Shown: positions 17,128-25,495 of the stretch, in pieces | Layout of the letters: each line of letters begins with the position of its first letter | Numbering within the stretch: position 1 is the stretch's first letter | Assembly: GCA_035995425.1 (NCBI GenBank) | Contig: DASYKM010000222.1 | Span: forward strand, 37,915 to 101,914 | Length of the DNA stretch: 64,000 nt | Direction: 5' to 3' | DNA from: CADEED01 sp035995425 | Lineage (GTDB): Bacteria > Pseudomonadota > Gammaproteobacteria > Steroidobacterales > Steroidobacteraceae | Notes under the pieces: generated by a model | Databases searched by the model: none | What the model was told of the DNA's origin: nothing | What the model saw: the letters and a program-made list of their open reading frames with translations, nothing else | Position numbers and translations under genes: made by a program

Positions 17128-18159
17128 TCACTTCCAGAAGAAGTTTTCGTCGATCTGGTTCGTCGCCTGCAGATACTTCAGCTGCTTGAGGCGGGTAAAC
17201 GCGCGGAATTGGTAGATCTCGGTCGGCATCTGGATGCGCTCGAACAGTTCGCGCAGTTGACGCGCGCCATCGGTCGCCGTGTACGAGCACTTGAAACCGG
17301 GCAGTTCCCGGTGAATGCGATCGAAGCTCACGCGATAGCTGCGGTTGTCGCCGGCGGAGGTGCCGGTGGTGACTTCGCAACCGGGGAACTGACTGGCAAC
17401 GATGCTGGCGATTTCCCGCACGCGATAGTTTTCCGAGTTCTGTCCCACGTTGAACACCTTGCCTCGCACCGCATCCGCCGGCGCGATCAACGATCGATAG
17501 ACCGCCTCGCAGATGTCGTTGATGTGCACCAGCGGTCGCCACGGGCTGCCGTCGCTGGTCATCGCGATCCTCTTGGAGGTCCAGGCGAGCGCCGAGAGGT
17601 CGTTGAGAACGATGTCGAAGCGCATGCGTGGCGACGGGCCGAACGCCGTCGCGTTGCGCAAGAACACCGGTGCGAAATCCGGGCCGGCCATCGCGCCGAC
17701 GTCGCGTTCCACCAGCGTTTTGCATACCGCATACGTGGTCTGCGGATTGGGCGGGGTGGTCTCATCGAGGAACTCGCCCGTGCCCAGGCCATAGACGCTG
17801 CACGACGAGGCGTAGACGAACCTCTGGATGCCGGCCGCGCGCGCCAGCTGGGCGAGATTCAGCGAGGCCTGGTGGTTGATCTGGAAAGTGACCTCGGGAT
17901 TGTTCTGGCCGAGCGGATCGTTCGACAGCTCGGCGAGGTGCGCCACGGCATCGCAGCCGGCCAGGTCTTCGGCCATGACCTTGCGCAGGTCCTTGTTGAT
18001 CGTCAGCGGCATTTTGCCGAGCTGACGGTCGTTGCTGTAAAGCCAGCCGTCACGGTAGTACCCCGTGTCGAATCCAACGACTTCGAGTCCACGTTCCAAC
18101 AGGTAAGGGGCGAGGACAGCGCCAATGTATCCATTGACACCCGTAACAAACACTTTCAT
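17128..18159 (-). CDS. NAD-dependent epimerase/dehydratase (extended SDR)
   Basis: This 343-residue protein has the NAD-binding motif VTGVNGYIGAVLAPYLL at the N-terminus, the YASSCSVYG serine motif and the catalytic YAVCK. GGAG lies 7 nt upstream of the ATG. It is the first gene of a tight minus-strand operon (spacings of 1 to 13 nt, or overlaps) that reaches the aminotransferase gene at 12408. It probably dehydrates, reduces or epimerises the nucleotide sugar made by the RfbF-like enzyme; the family does not reveal which. Confidence 0.86.
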   Translation of the reverse strand: MKVFVTGVNGYIGAVLAPYLLERGLEVVGFDTGYYRDGWLYSNDRQLGKMPLTINKDLRKVMAEDLAGCDAVAHLAELSNDPLGQNNPEVTFQINHQASLNLAQLARAAGIQRFVYASSCSVYGLGTGEFLDETTPPNPQTTYAVCKTLVERDVGAMAGPDFAPVFLRNATAFGPSPRMRFDIVLNDLSALAWTSKRIAMTSDGSPWRPLVHINDICEAVYRSLIAPADAVRGKVFNVGQNSENYRVREIASIVASQFPGCEVTTGTSAGDNRSYRVSFDRIHRELPGFKCSYTATDGARQLRELFERIQMPTEIYQFRAFTRLKQLKYLQATNQIDENFFWK

Positions 18160-18494
18160 CTAGTCGCTCCGCTGATTATCCGAGGCGGTCTGGACACTAT
18201 GTTGTGGCCGCTCTCATCAAGCAGCGCAAGTCTAGTGTGGTCGCGCCATCAATGGCCCGGGCGGAGGCCACCAGGGACAAAAAGCTTGAACTGATCGACG
18301 CAATCGCGTGGGGGAGCCGGCTGTTGACATTTACCGACCCTTTGATTGAGCGCATCCATCACGAGGGACCTGCCAGGACTCGAAGAGCGGCCCGATCCGA
18401 ACCCGAGTTGTTAGGAGTTCCGCCAGTGGCGAGCAAGCGCGCGGCGGCGACCACCGGAGAGGTTGTGGCCGGAGCCCCAGGCACCGGAGGAAAG

Positions 18495-18511
18495 CGTCGA
18501 AATTCTTTACA
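18495..18511 (+). promoter_or_regulatory. Putative enhancer (UAS) for a sigma-54 activator, copy 3
   Basis: The sequence CGTCGAAATTCTTTACA fits TGTCRA-N5-TTKACA with one mismatch (the first base). Its centre is ~74.5 bp upstream of the -12 GC of the promoter at 18564-18579. That is 11-12 bp closer than in copies 1 and 2, which is about one helical turn and so keeps the same face of the DNA. Confidence 0.52.
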
Positions 18512-18563
18512 CTGGCAGGCGCCGAGATATCGCAACTGCGGCAAAATCCGCGTGTACAGCGAC

Positions 18564-18579
18564 AGGCACATAACTTGCT
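18564..18579 (+). promoter_or_regulatory. Sigma-54 (-24/-12) promoter of the WNCT-repeat gene
   Basis: The sequence AGGCACATAACTTGCT matches TGGCAC-N5-TTGCW at all positions but the first, with exact GG/GC spacing. The predicted start is near 18590, giving a leader of ~44 nt. Confidence 0.78.
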
Positions 18580-18633
18580 TGCACTAGGCGACTGAATCTT
18601 TTTGCGCAGTCGTTATGTGGAGTGAGTGATTAC

Positions 18634-20292
18634 ATGAGACGTACGTTGACTCGTTTTCGGACCTTTGCATGGGCGGCAATCCCGATGGTGCTTGCTGCAT
18701 CGCCGGGCTTCGCCCAGGTCTCCAGCAGTTCGCAGCCCGTAACATGGAACTGCACGAGTGATCCCTGCCCCTGGGGCAGTTCGGTCTCCGGCAACGCAAT
18801 CGTCTGGCCAGCGACAGCTGCAGCCGGATCATCGCGGCACGGCTACACCACTTCGCAGGCGATATACCTGCCCACCAGTCTCGCAAACGGCCTCGTCGTC
18901 AGTATTGCGTCGGGCACTGCCTACGCTTACGCCGGGACACCGAGCGCTTCATCGCATCGTTTTCTCACCTCGATCTCGGCAGGCGGCACTTTCACCGTGT
19001 CCGGACTCGAGGCCGGCGAGGTCCTGAGCGTGCAGAATGACGACGCTTCGTTCGCCTACGTCATTACTCTGCCCTCGACGACACCACCGGCACCGCCGAC
19101 GCCGCCAACCCCACCGGCCGAAGGCACTTTGTCCGTCGCTGTCGTCTGGAACTGCACCGGAACGCCCTGCCCGTGGGGAAACTCCGACAGCGGCAAGGCG
19201 ATTGAGTGGCCGGCTGCGGCAACGCCGTCGAGCGCGCGTTTCGGCTACACCACGACGAAGGCCATCTATCTCGGCGCGTCGCACGGCAACGGCACGACAA
19301 TCCATCTTTTCAGCGGTACTGCCGGCGTCTATGCCGGTGCGCCGAACGACGGTTCACATCGTCAGTTGACCACCATTTCCGCAGGCGGCACGTACACGAT
19401 CTCGGGCCTCGCGTCATCGGAAGTCGTCAGCGTGCAGAGTGACAACGACTTCGCCTATCAAGTTACGCTTCCTACTGTAACGCCTCCTGCGCCGGGCGTC
19501 GGTACGCCGTCAGAGTACGTGGCGTGGAGCTGCACGGGTACGCCCTGCCCCTGGGGCGATTCCGAAGATGGCCAGGCCCTGGTATGGCCGGTTTCGGCGA
19601 ACGCGACGAGCTCACGGCTCGGCTACACCGTCACGAAGCCCATCTACCTGCCGCGGATCATCGCGAACGGCACGACGATCACGGTTCATAGCGGCACGGT
19701 CACCGCGTATGCCGGCCAGCCCGCCGCGCCCTCGCATCATGCGATCGTGACGATTTCGGCCGGCGGTACCTACACATTCAGCGAACTCACCATCGGAGAA
19801 GTGCTGAGCGTGCAGAGCGACAGCGGATTCCGTTACGACGTGACCCTGCCGGCGGTGGTGCCGGAGCCGGAAGATGACCCGGTACCCGGCATGATCAAGT
19901 CGGTTCCCGCGATCTGGCGATGCAATGTTCCGGGATGCACTTCTGCAGACTGGTATTCCGCCGTGATCAACTGGCCCGCCAGTTCCGCGTATTCAAGCAA
20001 TGCACGCGCTGGCGAGTCGTCGCGAACTGTTTATGGAGAGTCCGGACAGCAGCTGTATCCGTACATGGGCACATGGGCCAATGGCTGCGAAGTCACTGCG
20101 CATTCCGGCGTCGTGCTCATCATCGAATGGCAGCGTGGCACGGACACTTGGCGTGAGACCTGGCTGAACCCGGGCGAGAGCCACACGATTCACCTCACTC
20201 CTCCGGAAAACAACGCGATGATCGAAAGCTTCGATTTCTCGCCCGGCTTTGGCGTAACGCTCAGCAACTGCACGCCGCACGCTTTGCCGTAA
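18634..20292 (+). CDS. Secreted protein with four tandem WNCT/CPWG repeats, function unknown
   Basis: The protein has 552 residues from the ATG at 18634; a GTG at 18622 is in frame but its ribosome site would be too close. The signal peptide is MRRTLTRFRTFAWAAIPMVL-AASPGFAQ. Three near-identical ~112-residue units follow (residues ~36-147, 169-280, 295-406). Each has a W-(N/S)-C-T-x4-CPWG start, VWPA/EWPA, RxGYT, IYL, ISAGGT(F/Y)T and EV(L/V)SVQ(N/S)D. A fourth, more divergent unit (~425-552) keeps the C-x4-C pair and WP motif. Pro-rich linkers join the units. No enzyme motif or membrane anchor is visible, and there is no PEP-CTERM signal (an internal VVPEPEDD is only a linker). It is probably an extracellular matrix or carbohydrate-binding protein. 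Its sigma-54-type promoter ties it to the PEP-CTERM gene. Confidence 0.85.
   Translation: MRRTLTRFRTFAWAAIPMVLAASPGFAQVSSSSQPVTWNCTSDPCPWGSSVSGNAIVWPATAAAGSSRHGYTTSQAIYLPTSLANGLVVSIASGTAYAYAGTPSASSHRFLTSISAGGTFTVSGLEAGEVLSVQNDDASFAYVITLPSTTPPAPPTPPTPPAEGTLSVAVVWNCTGTPCPWGNSDSGKAIEWPAAATPSSARFGYTTTKAIYLGASHGNGTTIHLFSGTAGVYAGAPNDGSHRQLTTISAGGTYTISGLASSEVVSVQSDNDFAYQVTLPTVTPPAPGVGTPSEYVAWSCTGTPCPWGDSEDGQALVWPVSANATSSRLGYTVTKPIYLPRIIANGTTITVHSGTVTAYAGQPAAPSHHAIVTISAGGTYTFSELTIGEVLSVQSDSGFRYDVTLPAVVPEPEDDPVPGMIKSVPAIWRCNVPGCTSADWYSAVINWPASSAYSSNARAGESSRTVYGESGQQLYPYMGTWANGCEVTAHSGVVLIIEWQRGTDTWRETWLNPGESHTIHLTPPENNAMIESFDFSPGFGVTLSNCTPHALP
18739..20289 (+). repeat. Four in-frame tandem repeats encoding WNCT/CPWG units
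   Basis: Units at about 18739-19074, 19138-19473, 19516-19851 (336 nt each) and a divergent one at 19906-20289. The first three align without gaps at the protein level over their whole length; linkers vary from 14 to 21 residues. At the DNA level the copies differ at many third positions, so this is an old duplication rather than a recent one. Confidence 0.85.
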
Positions 20293-20304
20293 CCGTCGCA
20301 CACA

Positions 20305-20380
20305 GCGCGACCGCAACCAGCGGTCGCGCCGGCCGCCGATAGCAACGCCCGTCTCGATCGAGACGGGCGTTTTGCGTTTT
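20305..20380 (+). terminator. Tandem hairpins with rho-independent terminator
   Basis: A 10-bp perfect hairpin (GCGCGACCGC, loop AACCA, 20305-20329) is followed by a second perfect hairpin (ACGCCCGTCTC / GAGACGGGCGT, 20345-20370) and a T-rich tail TTTGCGTTTT. The second unit is a classic intrinsic terminator for the WNCT-repeat gene. Confidence 0.85.
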
Positions 20381-20484
20381 GAATGTGACGTGGCTATCAA
20401 AGCGCGCCGATGGCCGCTCGCAGAATGCTGCACCTCCGGCGGCCAGAACCTAAAATCGTCGGCTCATTCAACAGGGTGGTGTAC

Positions 20485-21759
20485 ATGTCAATGCCGGTCT
20501 CCGCGATGGAACAGCACATTCCTGGTCACGAACCTGCCTGTCGGTTCTGCAGCGCACCGTTGAGTCACCTGTTCGTCGACCTCGGCATGTCGCCGCCCTG
20601 CCAGAACCACGTGACGCCCCAGCAGCTCAACCAGATGGAGGCGTTCTACCCGTTGCGCGCCTACGTTTGCGCCAAGTGCATGCTGGTGCAGCTGGAGGAG
20701 TTCGTCGCGCCCGGCGACATCTTCAGCGAATACGCGTATTTCTCGTCGTTCTCCGACAGCTGGGTGGCGCACGCCAAGCGTTACACCGACGACATGTCGG
20801 CCCGTTTCGGCATCGGCAAGCAGAGCAAGGTGATGGAGATCGCCAGCAACGACGGCTATCTACTGCAGCACTTCGTGGCGCGCGGCGTACCGGTGCTCGG
20901 CATCGAGCCGGCCGCGAACGTCGCCAAGGTGGCGATCGAAAAAGGCATTCCGAGCGAAGTGAAGTTCTTCGGCCGCGAGACCGCGCGCTACATCGCCGAG
21001 AAACACGGCCGGCCCGACCTGCTGCTCGGCAACAACGTGCTCGCGCACGTGCCCGATCTCAACGATTTCGTCGGCGGCATGAAAATCCTGCTCAGGCAGG
21101 GTGGCGTGATCACGATGGAATTCCCGCACCTGCATCAGCTGATGATGCACAACCAGTTCGACACCATCTATCACGAGCACTTCAGCTACCTGTCGGTGAT
21201 CACCGTGCAGCAGGTATTCGCGGCGCATGGCCTGCGCCTGTTCGACGTGCAGGAAATTCCGACCCACGGCGGCTCGTTGCGCATCTTCGTCTGCCACGAT
21301 GACGACAAGTCCAAGCCGGTGAGCGACAACGTCGACGCCGTGCGCGGCCGCGAAGTCGCGGCGGGGCTCGACAAGTTGGATTCGTACGCGAAGTTCGCGG
21401 ACCAGGTGAAGGAAACCAAGCGCGACATCCTCGACTTCCTGATCAAGGCGCGCCGCGCCGGCAAGACCGTGGTCGGTTACGGCGCACCCGGCAAGGGCAA
21501 TACGCTGCTCAACTACTGCGGCATTCGCGAAGACTTCCTCGATTACACCGTAGACCGCAATCCGTACAAGCAGGGCAAGTACACCCCCGGCACTCACATT
21601 CCGATTCTCGCGCCGGAACAGATCCAGAAGACGAAACCGGACTATCTATTCCTCCTGCCGTGGAATCTCGCCGACGAGATCGTGTCCCAGTGCTCGTACA
21701 TTCGCGCCTGGGGAGGAAAGTTCGTGGTGCCGATCCCGCGCATCAAGGTCATCGACTGA
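20485..21759 (+). CDS. SAM-dependent C-methyltransferase-like protein with N-terminal zinc-binding domain
   Basis: A 424-residue protein with the three-part layout of NovU/TylCIII-type sugar C-methyltransferases. The N-terminal zinc-binding domain has CRFCSAP and CAKC cysteine pairs. The central Rossmann methyltransferase has VMEIASNDGYLLQHF as its SAM motif. The C-terminal domain (VVGYGAPGKGNTLLNYCGI) is typical of the family. Such enzymes add a methyl to C3 or C5 of 4-keto-deoxy sugars. AGGGTGG precedes the ATG at 20485; upstream in-frame codons reach into the terminator region and are unlikely to be used. It probably works with the nucleotide-sugar operon across the divergent region. Confidence 0.87.
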   Translation: MSMPVSAMEQHIPGHEPACRFCSAPLSHLFVDLGMSPPCQNHVTPQQLNQMEAFYPLRAYVCAKCMLVQLEEFVAPGDIFSEYAYFSSFSDSWVAHAKRYTDDMSARFGIGKQSKVMEIASNDGYLLQHFVARGVPVLGIEPAANVAKVAIEKGIPSEVKFFGRETARYIAEKHGRPDLLLGNNVLAHVPDLNDFVGGMKILLRQGGVITMEFPHLHQLMMHNQFDTIYHEHFSYLSVITVQQVFAAHGLRLFDVQEIPTHGGSLRIFVCHDDDKSKPVSDNVDAVRGREVAAGLDKLDSYAKFADQVKETKRDILDFLIKARRAGKTVVGYGAPGKGNTLLNYCGIREDFLDYTVDRNPYKQGKYTPGTHIPILAPEQIQKTKPDYLFLLPWNLADEIVSQCSYIRAWGGKFVVPIPRIKVID

Positions 21760-21777
21760 CCGGAGCGCGGCTTTAAC

Positions 21778-23016
21778 CTACCGCGGTGGTTCGAACCGGA
21801 ACAATCGGTCGAACTGATCTGCCAGCACGCGCCGGTATTCCGTGACCTTGCGAACCATCGTCGCGACCGGGGGCTGCGGCAATGCCGCGATTTCGCGGAC
21901 TTGGGCGATCACTTTCTCCGGCTCGAATGATTCGATGCCGTGGCAGTACTGGCCAAGCCCCATGTCGTTCATGAGCGTGTCGTTCTTTGCGGCGTAGCCG
22001 ATCGACACGGCAGGCCGTGCGAGCAGGAACGACTTCAGGATGTTGTGGAAACGGGTGGCGACGATGAGGTCGCAGGCGGCGATCTCGCGCAGGACATCGG
22101 CATAGGAGTGGATAGTCGGCGCGGTGAGCCGCTCGGTCGCAACGTCGCGGCGCTTCGCGAATGCGTTCGTCAGGTCGCGCACCGGATGAAGGTCGCCTCC
22201 GCGGTTGCCGATGATGAGGCGAACCGCGAATCCGAGCTCGAGCAGTCGCGCTACCAGTTGCTCCAGCTTTGCCAGATATTGCGCATAAATTCGTGTTGCC
22301 TCGTCACCGACGACGTTCCAGCCCGAATAGCGCATTACGCCGACGCCAATCGTGCGCGGCGGCCAGGTCACCGGCCGATCGGTCCCCTCTGGCAGCGGCA
22401 GGCTGAATACGAGATCCGGGAGCACCTCATCCGCGTCCGACGCGGCCTTGAGTTTTCTCGCGAATTCGAGCGAGGCGAGGTCGCGAAACGTGCGCAGGTC
22501 CGCATTGCGAAGCGCGGCGCCAAGCCAGCGACGACTCACCGGGTGCTCGACGGGACCTGCGCCGATGCTCGCAAACCGCACGGCAGCGCCCATGCGACGC
22601 GCCACGCGAGTCCATCGTGCGAGTTCATTCGGCGCTTCGAATGGGCCCTGTCCAAAATCATCCGCGATGCCGGTGCCCGGGATGAGAAACAGCCCCATCC
22701 CGAGTCCCCTTGCCGCACGACGCGTTCGCCTGGCACGAAACGGCTCCGTGAGCACGTGCAGACACGCACGAAATGGCACGCGCAGTCGCCACGGAATGAA
22801 GCTGGATTCATCAAGGACGATCGGCAACAGGTCGGGCGCAACGCAGGCAAAATCCTCTCCGAGCGCGGCAGCCGCTTCTGGAGGCTGCGATATCAGGGTG
22901 ACCCGTGCGCCTGGCAGCCGTGCGCGCAACGCCGCCAGTGTCGCGGCGAGCGTTGCTTCGTTACCAAGATTTTTGACGCCAAACAAGCCATACAGAGCGA
23001 CCGAATACGTGGACAT
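21778..23016 (-). CDS. Polysaccharide pyruvyl transferase family protein
   Basis: The product has 412 residues. The opening MSTYSVALYGLFGVKNLGNE (the conserved GxxxGxxNxGNE region), FLIPGTGIADDFG, and ATRFHNILKSFLLARPAVSIGY mark the CsaB/WcaK-like polysaccharide pyruvyl transferase superfamily. Members transfer pyruvate ketals from phosphoenolpyruvate to sugars, adding negative charge. GGAAG lies 5-6 nt before the ATG at 23016. It converges on the methyltransferase gene (18 nt apart) and is divergent from the next gene. Pyruvylation of the polysaccharide is the natural reading, but not all family members have been shown to do it. Confidence 0.87.
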   Translation of the reverse strand: MSTYSVALYGLFGVKNLGNEATLAATLAALRARLPGARVTLISQPPEAAAALGEDFACVAPDLLPIVLDESSFIPWRLRVPFRACLHVLTEPFRARRTRRAARGLGMGLFLIPGTGIADDFGQGPFEAPNELARWTRVARRMGAAVRFASIGAGPVEHPVSRRWLGAALRNADLRTFRDLASLEFARKLKAASDADEVLPDLVFSLPLPEGTDRPVTWPPRTIGVGVMRYSGWNVVGDEATRIYAQYLAKLEQLVARLLELGFAVRLIIGNRGGDLHPVRDLTNAFAKRRDVATERLTAPTIHSYADVLREIAACDLIVATRFHNILKSFLLARPAVSIGYAAKNDTLMNDMGLGQYCHGIESFEPEKVIAQVREIAALPQPPVATMVRKVTEYRRVLADQFDRLFRFEPPR

Positions 23017-23231
23017 AAGACTTCCGGACAGGGATTTGCGGTGCGAAAACGAGGGCGCGAAGGATGCCGTGGTCTGACCGTCCACGGCAACACAGTCTGC
23101 GTCACAGCTTTGAGGAAAACCGCACAACTCGGCATTCTGGCGGGTTTCTTTACTTTGTATCATGCGTCGCGGGATTTTCGGGAGAACCGGCTCGCTCCCG
23201 ACAACCACCTGTACCGCTGGCAACGATCTCT

Positions 23232-24611
23232 ATGGTCATGAAGGAAAAAGCGCTGATCGCACTCGTCACGCTCCTCCTCGGCGCGTGCGGCGGAGGCGGC
23301 ACGGGCGCGCAGACTCCTTCGGGCAGCGGCTCACCGCCCGAGACCCCGGCCCCGACCCCACCCGTCACCCCGTCCGCTCCCGTTACAAGCGTGCTGTTCC
23401 CGTTGCATGCGGAGGCGCAACGTCGCTATCTGCAGGCCGCGAACGGCGAGCCATTTTTTCTCCAGGGCGACGCGGCATGGTCGCTGATAGCGCGCCTTAC
23501 ACGAGAACAGATTGTCGAGTATCTCGATGATCGCCAGCGGCGCGGGTTCAACACGGTGCTGGTGTCATTGATCGAGCACAAGTTCACCGACCATCCGCCA
23601 AACAACGCCTATGGTGAGCCGCCGTTCCTGACCTCCGGAGATTTCTCCACGCCCAACGAGCGCTACTTCGAGCACGCGGAGTTCGCGCTGGTCGAGGCGG
23701 AAAAACGCGGCATCGTCGTACTGCTCGCACCCGCTTACATGGGATTCCAGGGCGGCGACGAAGGCTGGTACCAGGAGATGGTGCGGCAGGGTTCATGGCG
23801 GCTCCACGAATACGGTCGCTACCTCGCGCATCGTTTCGCGAATCGCAAGAACGTCGTCTGGGTCCATGGTGGCGACTTCAATCCGCCCGAAAGCGAGCTT
23901 TTCAAAGCCGTCGCCGAGGGAATCATCGACGTCGCGCCCGACTCGCTGCACACGTTTCACGGTGGGCGCAACTCCTCCGCGCTTGGCGTTGCCACACCGA
24001 CGCCTTCCTGGTTACGACTGAACAACATCTACACCTCCGGTGACAACGTCGTTCCGAGCGCGCTCACTGAGTTCGCGCGCGCGCCTGTGCCATTCTTTCT
24101 CATCGAGGCGCTGTACGAGCTGAACGGCGTCGACGCAGCAGGCGTGCGTCGCGAGGCTTACCAGGCGTCACTCAGTGGCGCCTGTGGCCAGATCATGGGT
24201 CACAACACAGTCTGGCAATTCTCCGCGGGATGGCGCGAGGCTCTCGATTCGACCGGCGCGCGTACCATCGGACACCTGAAGGAGCTTCTGACACTCGCGC
24301 ATTGGCCGGACCTCGAGCCGGACGCGACGCTCCTGGTCTCGGGCGCCGGCAGCGGCGAGCTGCAAGCCGCGGTCGTGCGCTCGGCCGATCGGCACACAGG
24401 TCTCGTCTATGTCCCCGCGCGGCGCGGCATCACGGTGAACCTCGATCAATTCGCCGGCCGCGTGGTGCATGCGCGATGGTTCAGTCCCGCGACAGGCGCG
24501 CTCGATGAAATGCCGGGCTCGCCCTGGGCGCGCACCGGGCAAAAGGCCGTGACCCCGCCCGTCGATCCGGCTGCCACCGACTGGGTAGCCGTCTTCGAGT
24601 CGAGCAACTAA
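23232..24611 (+). CDS. DUF4038-type glycoside hydrolase-like lipoprotein
   Basis: The protein has 459 residues. The signal peptide MVMKEKALIALVTLLL-GACGG ends in a lipobox at GAC, followed by a Gly/Pro/Thr-rich tether to about residue 55. The body (RRYLQAANGEPFFLQGDAAW through to NVVWVHGGDFN) is a TIM-barrel DUF4038 domain like that of apiosidase-type (GH140) enzymes. The C-terminal ~90 residues (VYVPARRGITVNLDQF) match the accompanying collagen-binding-like beta domain. It is probably anchored in the outer membrane and acts on a polysaccharide; substrate unknown. The ATG at 23238 is an alternative start; neither has a strong ribosome site. Confidence 0.83.
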   Translation: MVMKEKALIALVTLLLGACGGGGTGAQTPSGSGSPPETPAPTPPVTPSAPVTSVLFPLHAEAQRRYLQAANGEPFFLQGDAAWSLIARLTREQIVEYLDDRQRRGFNTVLVSLIEHKFTDHPPNNAYGEPPFLTSGDFSTPNERYFEHAEFALVEAEKRGIVVLLAPAYMGFQGGDEGWYQEMVRQGSWRLHEYGRYLAHRFANRKNVVWVHGGDFNPPESELFKAVAEGIIDVAPDSLHTFHGGRNSSALGVATPTPSWLRLNNIYTSGDNVVPSALTEFARAPVPFFLIEALYELNGVDAAGVRREAYQASLSGACGQIMGHNTVWQFSAGWREALDSTGARTIGHLKELLTLAHWPDLEPDATLLVSGAGSGELQAAVVRSADRHTGLVYVPARRGITVNLDQFAGRVVHARWFSPATGALDEMPGSPWARTGQKAVTPPVDPAATDWVAVFESSN

Positions 24612-24701
24612 CAACGCCAGGCGGTACTTCCCGACGACACACGACCGGGAGCAATGTACCTACGCTTCAATCACTGATACACACGAAAGACAACAACGCG
24701 C

Positions 24702-25484
24702 ATGCAACATCTGAAGACTCTTTATCGCTCTCGCGAGCTCCTCTACCTGCTCACCTGGCGCGACATCAGGGTTCGCTACAAACAGTCGGTCATGGGCCTG
24801 CTGTGGGCGATCCTCATGCCGCTGTTGATCGTCGGGGCCGGCGCAATGGTACGCATCGGAGCCGCCAAGTGGTCGGGCGTCGCAATAAAGCCCGAAGACA
24901 TGGCGTCGGTTGTCGTACGCGCGGTCATCTGGGCGTTTTTCATCTCGGCTATCCGGTTCGGTACCAACAGTCTCATCGGCAACGCGACCCTGGTCACGAA
25001 GATCGCGTTTCCGAAAGAGGTCTTCCCCATCGCCGCGGTGCTGTCGAGCCTGTTCGATTTCGCGGTGGCGACGGTCGTGGTCGCGATCGCCTTGCCTATC
25101 ATTGGCATCGTGCCGACCGTGACTGCACTCTGGTTCATTCCGCTGCTCTTCTTCATGATCGTCCAGGCCACCGGCCTCGCCATGATCCTGTCGGCCACGA
25201 ATCTTTTTTTCCGTGACGTGAAGTACATCGTCGAGGTCTTCCTGACCTACGCGATCTTCTTCACACCAGTGCTCTATCCAGCGAGCGCGCTCGGTTCGTG
25301 GGAGAAGATCGTTCTGCTGAACCCGATCGCGCCGTTGCTGGAAGCGATGTCGAACGCCATCGTCGATGGTCGGGCACCCGATCCGTTCTGGACTACCTAC
25401 AGCGCCGTGGCTTCCCTGCTCTTCCTGTTCCTGGGATACACGGTTTTCAAGAAGCTCGAAGCTGATTTCGCCGAAAGCATTTGA
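24702..25484 (+). CDS. ABC-2 type polysaccharide exporter permease (Wzm-like)
   Basis: The product has 260 residues and about six predicted membrane segments. The N-terminus ELLYLLTWRDIRVRYKQSVM is the cytoplasmic coupling region typical of Wzm/TagG/KpsM permeases, followed by GLLWAILMPLLIVGAGAM. The C-terminal half has the conserved RDVKYIVEVFLTYAIFFTPV and LLNPIAPLLEA blocks. It pairs with the ATPase encoded 11 nt downstream to move lipid-linked glycan across the inner membrane. No promoter was recognised in the 90 nt upstream. Confidence 0.92.
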   Translation: MQHLKTLYRSRELLYLLTWRDIRVRYKQSVMGLLWAILMPLLIVGAGAMVRIGAAKWSGVAIKPEDMASVVVRAVIWAFFISAIRFGTNSLIGNATLVTKIAFPKEVFPIAAVLSSLFDFAVATVVVAIALPIIGIVPTVTALWFIPLLFFMIVQATGLAMILSATNLFFRDVKYIVEVFLTYAIFFTPVLYPASALGSWEKIVLLNPIAPLLEAMSNAIVDGRAPDPFWTTYSAVASLLFLFLGYTVFKKLEADFAESI

Positions 25485-25495
25485 GGTCGCAATCC

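Larger units (their letters stand above)
18160..18633. other. Divergent intergenic region (474 nt)
   Basis: This region separates the sugar operon from the WNCT-repeat gene. It contains the UAS at 18495 and the sigma-54-type promoter at 18564. A TTGACA at 18324-18329 has no good -10 partner on the plus strand. I could not identify the promoter of the minus-strand operon. An open frame at 18204-18587 has no ribosome binding site and overlaps the regulatory sites, so I do not call it. Confidence 0.6.

Noticed and set aside
18324..18329. TTGACA as a -35 element for the WNCT-repeat gene
   Set aside because: No -10-like hexamer follows at 15-19 nt, and the gene is ~300 nt away with a better promoter in between.
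18204..18587. 127-codon open frame in the divergent region before the WNCT-repeat gene
   Set aside because: No ribosome binding site or recognisable domain, and it overlaps the UAS and sigma-54-type promoter.
19858..19869. VPEP-like motif (VVPEPEDD) in the WNCT-repeat protein as a PEP-CTERM signal
   Set aside because: It is internal, followed by an acidic linker rather than a membrane segment and basic tail; the true C-terminus has no sorting signal.
20391..20405. TGGCTATCAAAGCGC upstream of the methyltransferase gene as a fourth -24/-12 site
   Set aside because: The TT before the -12 GC is absent and AC of the -24 is lost; no UAS is found 75-87 bp upstream, where a terminator lies instead.
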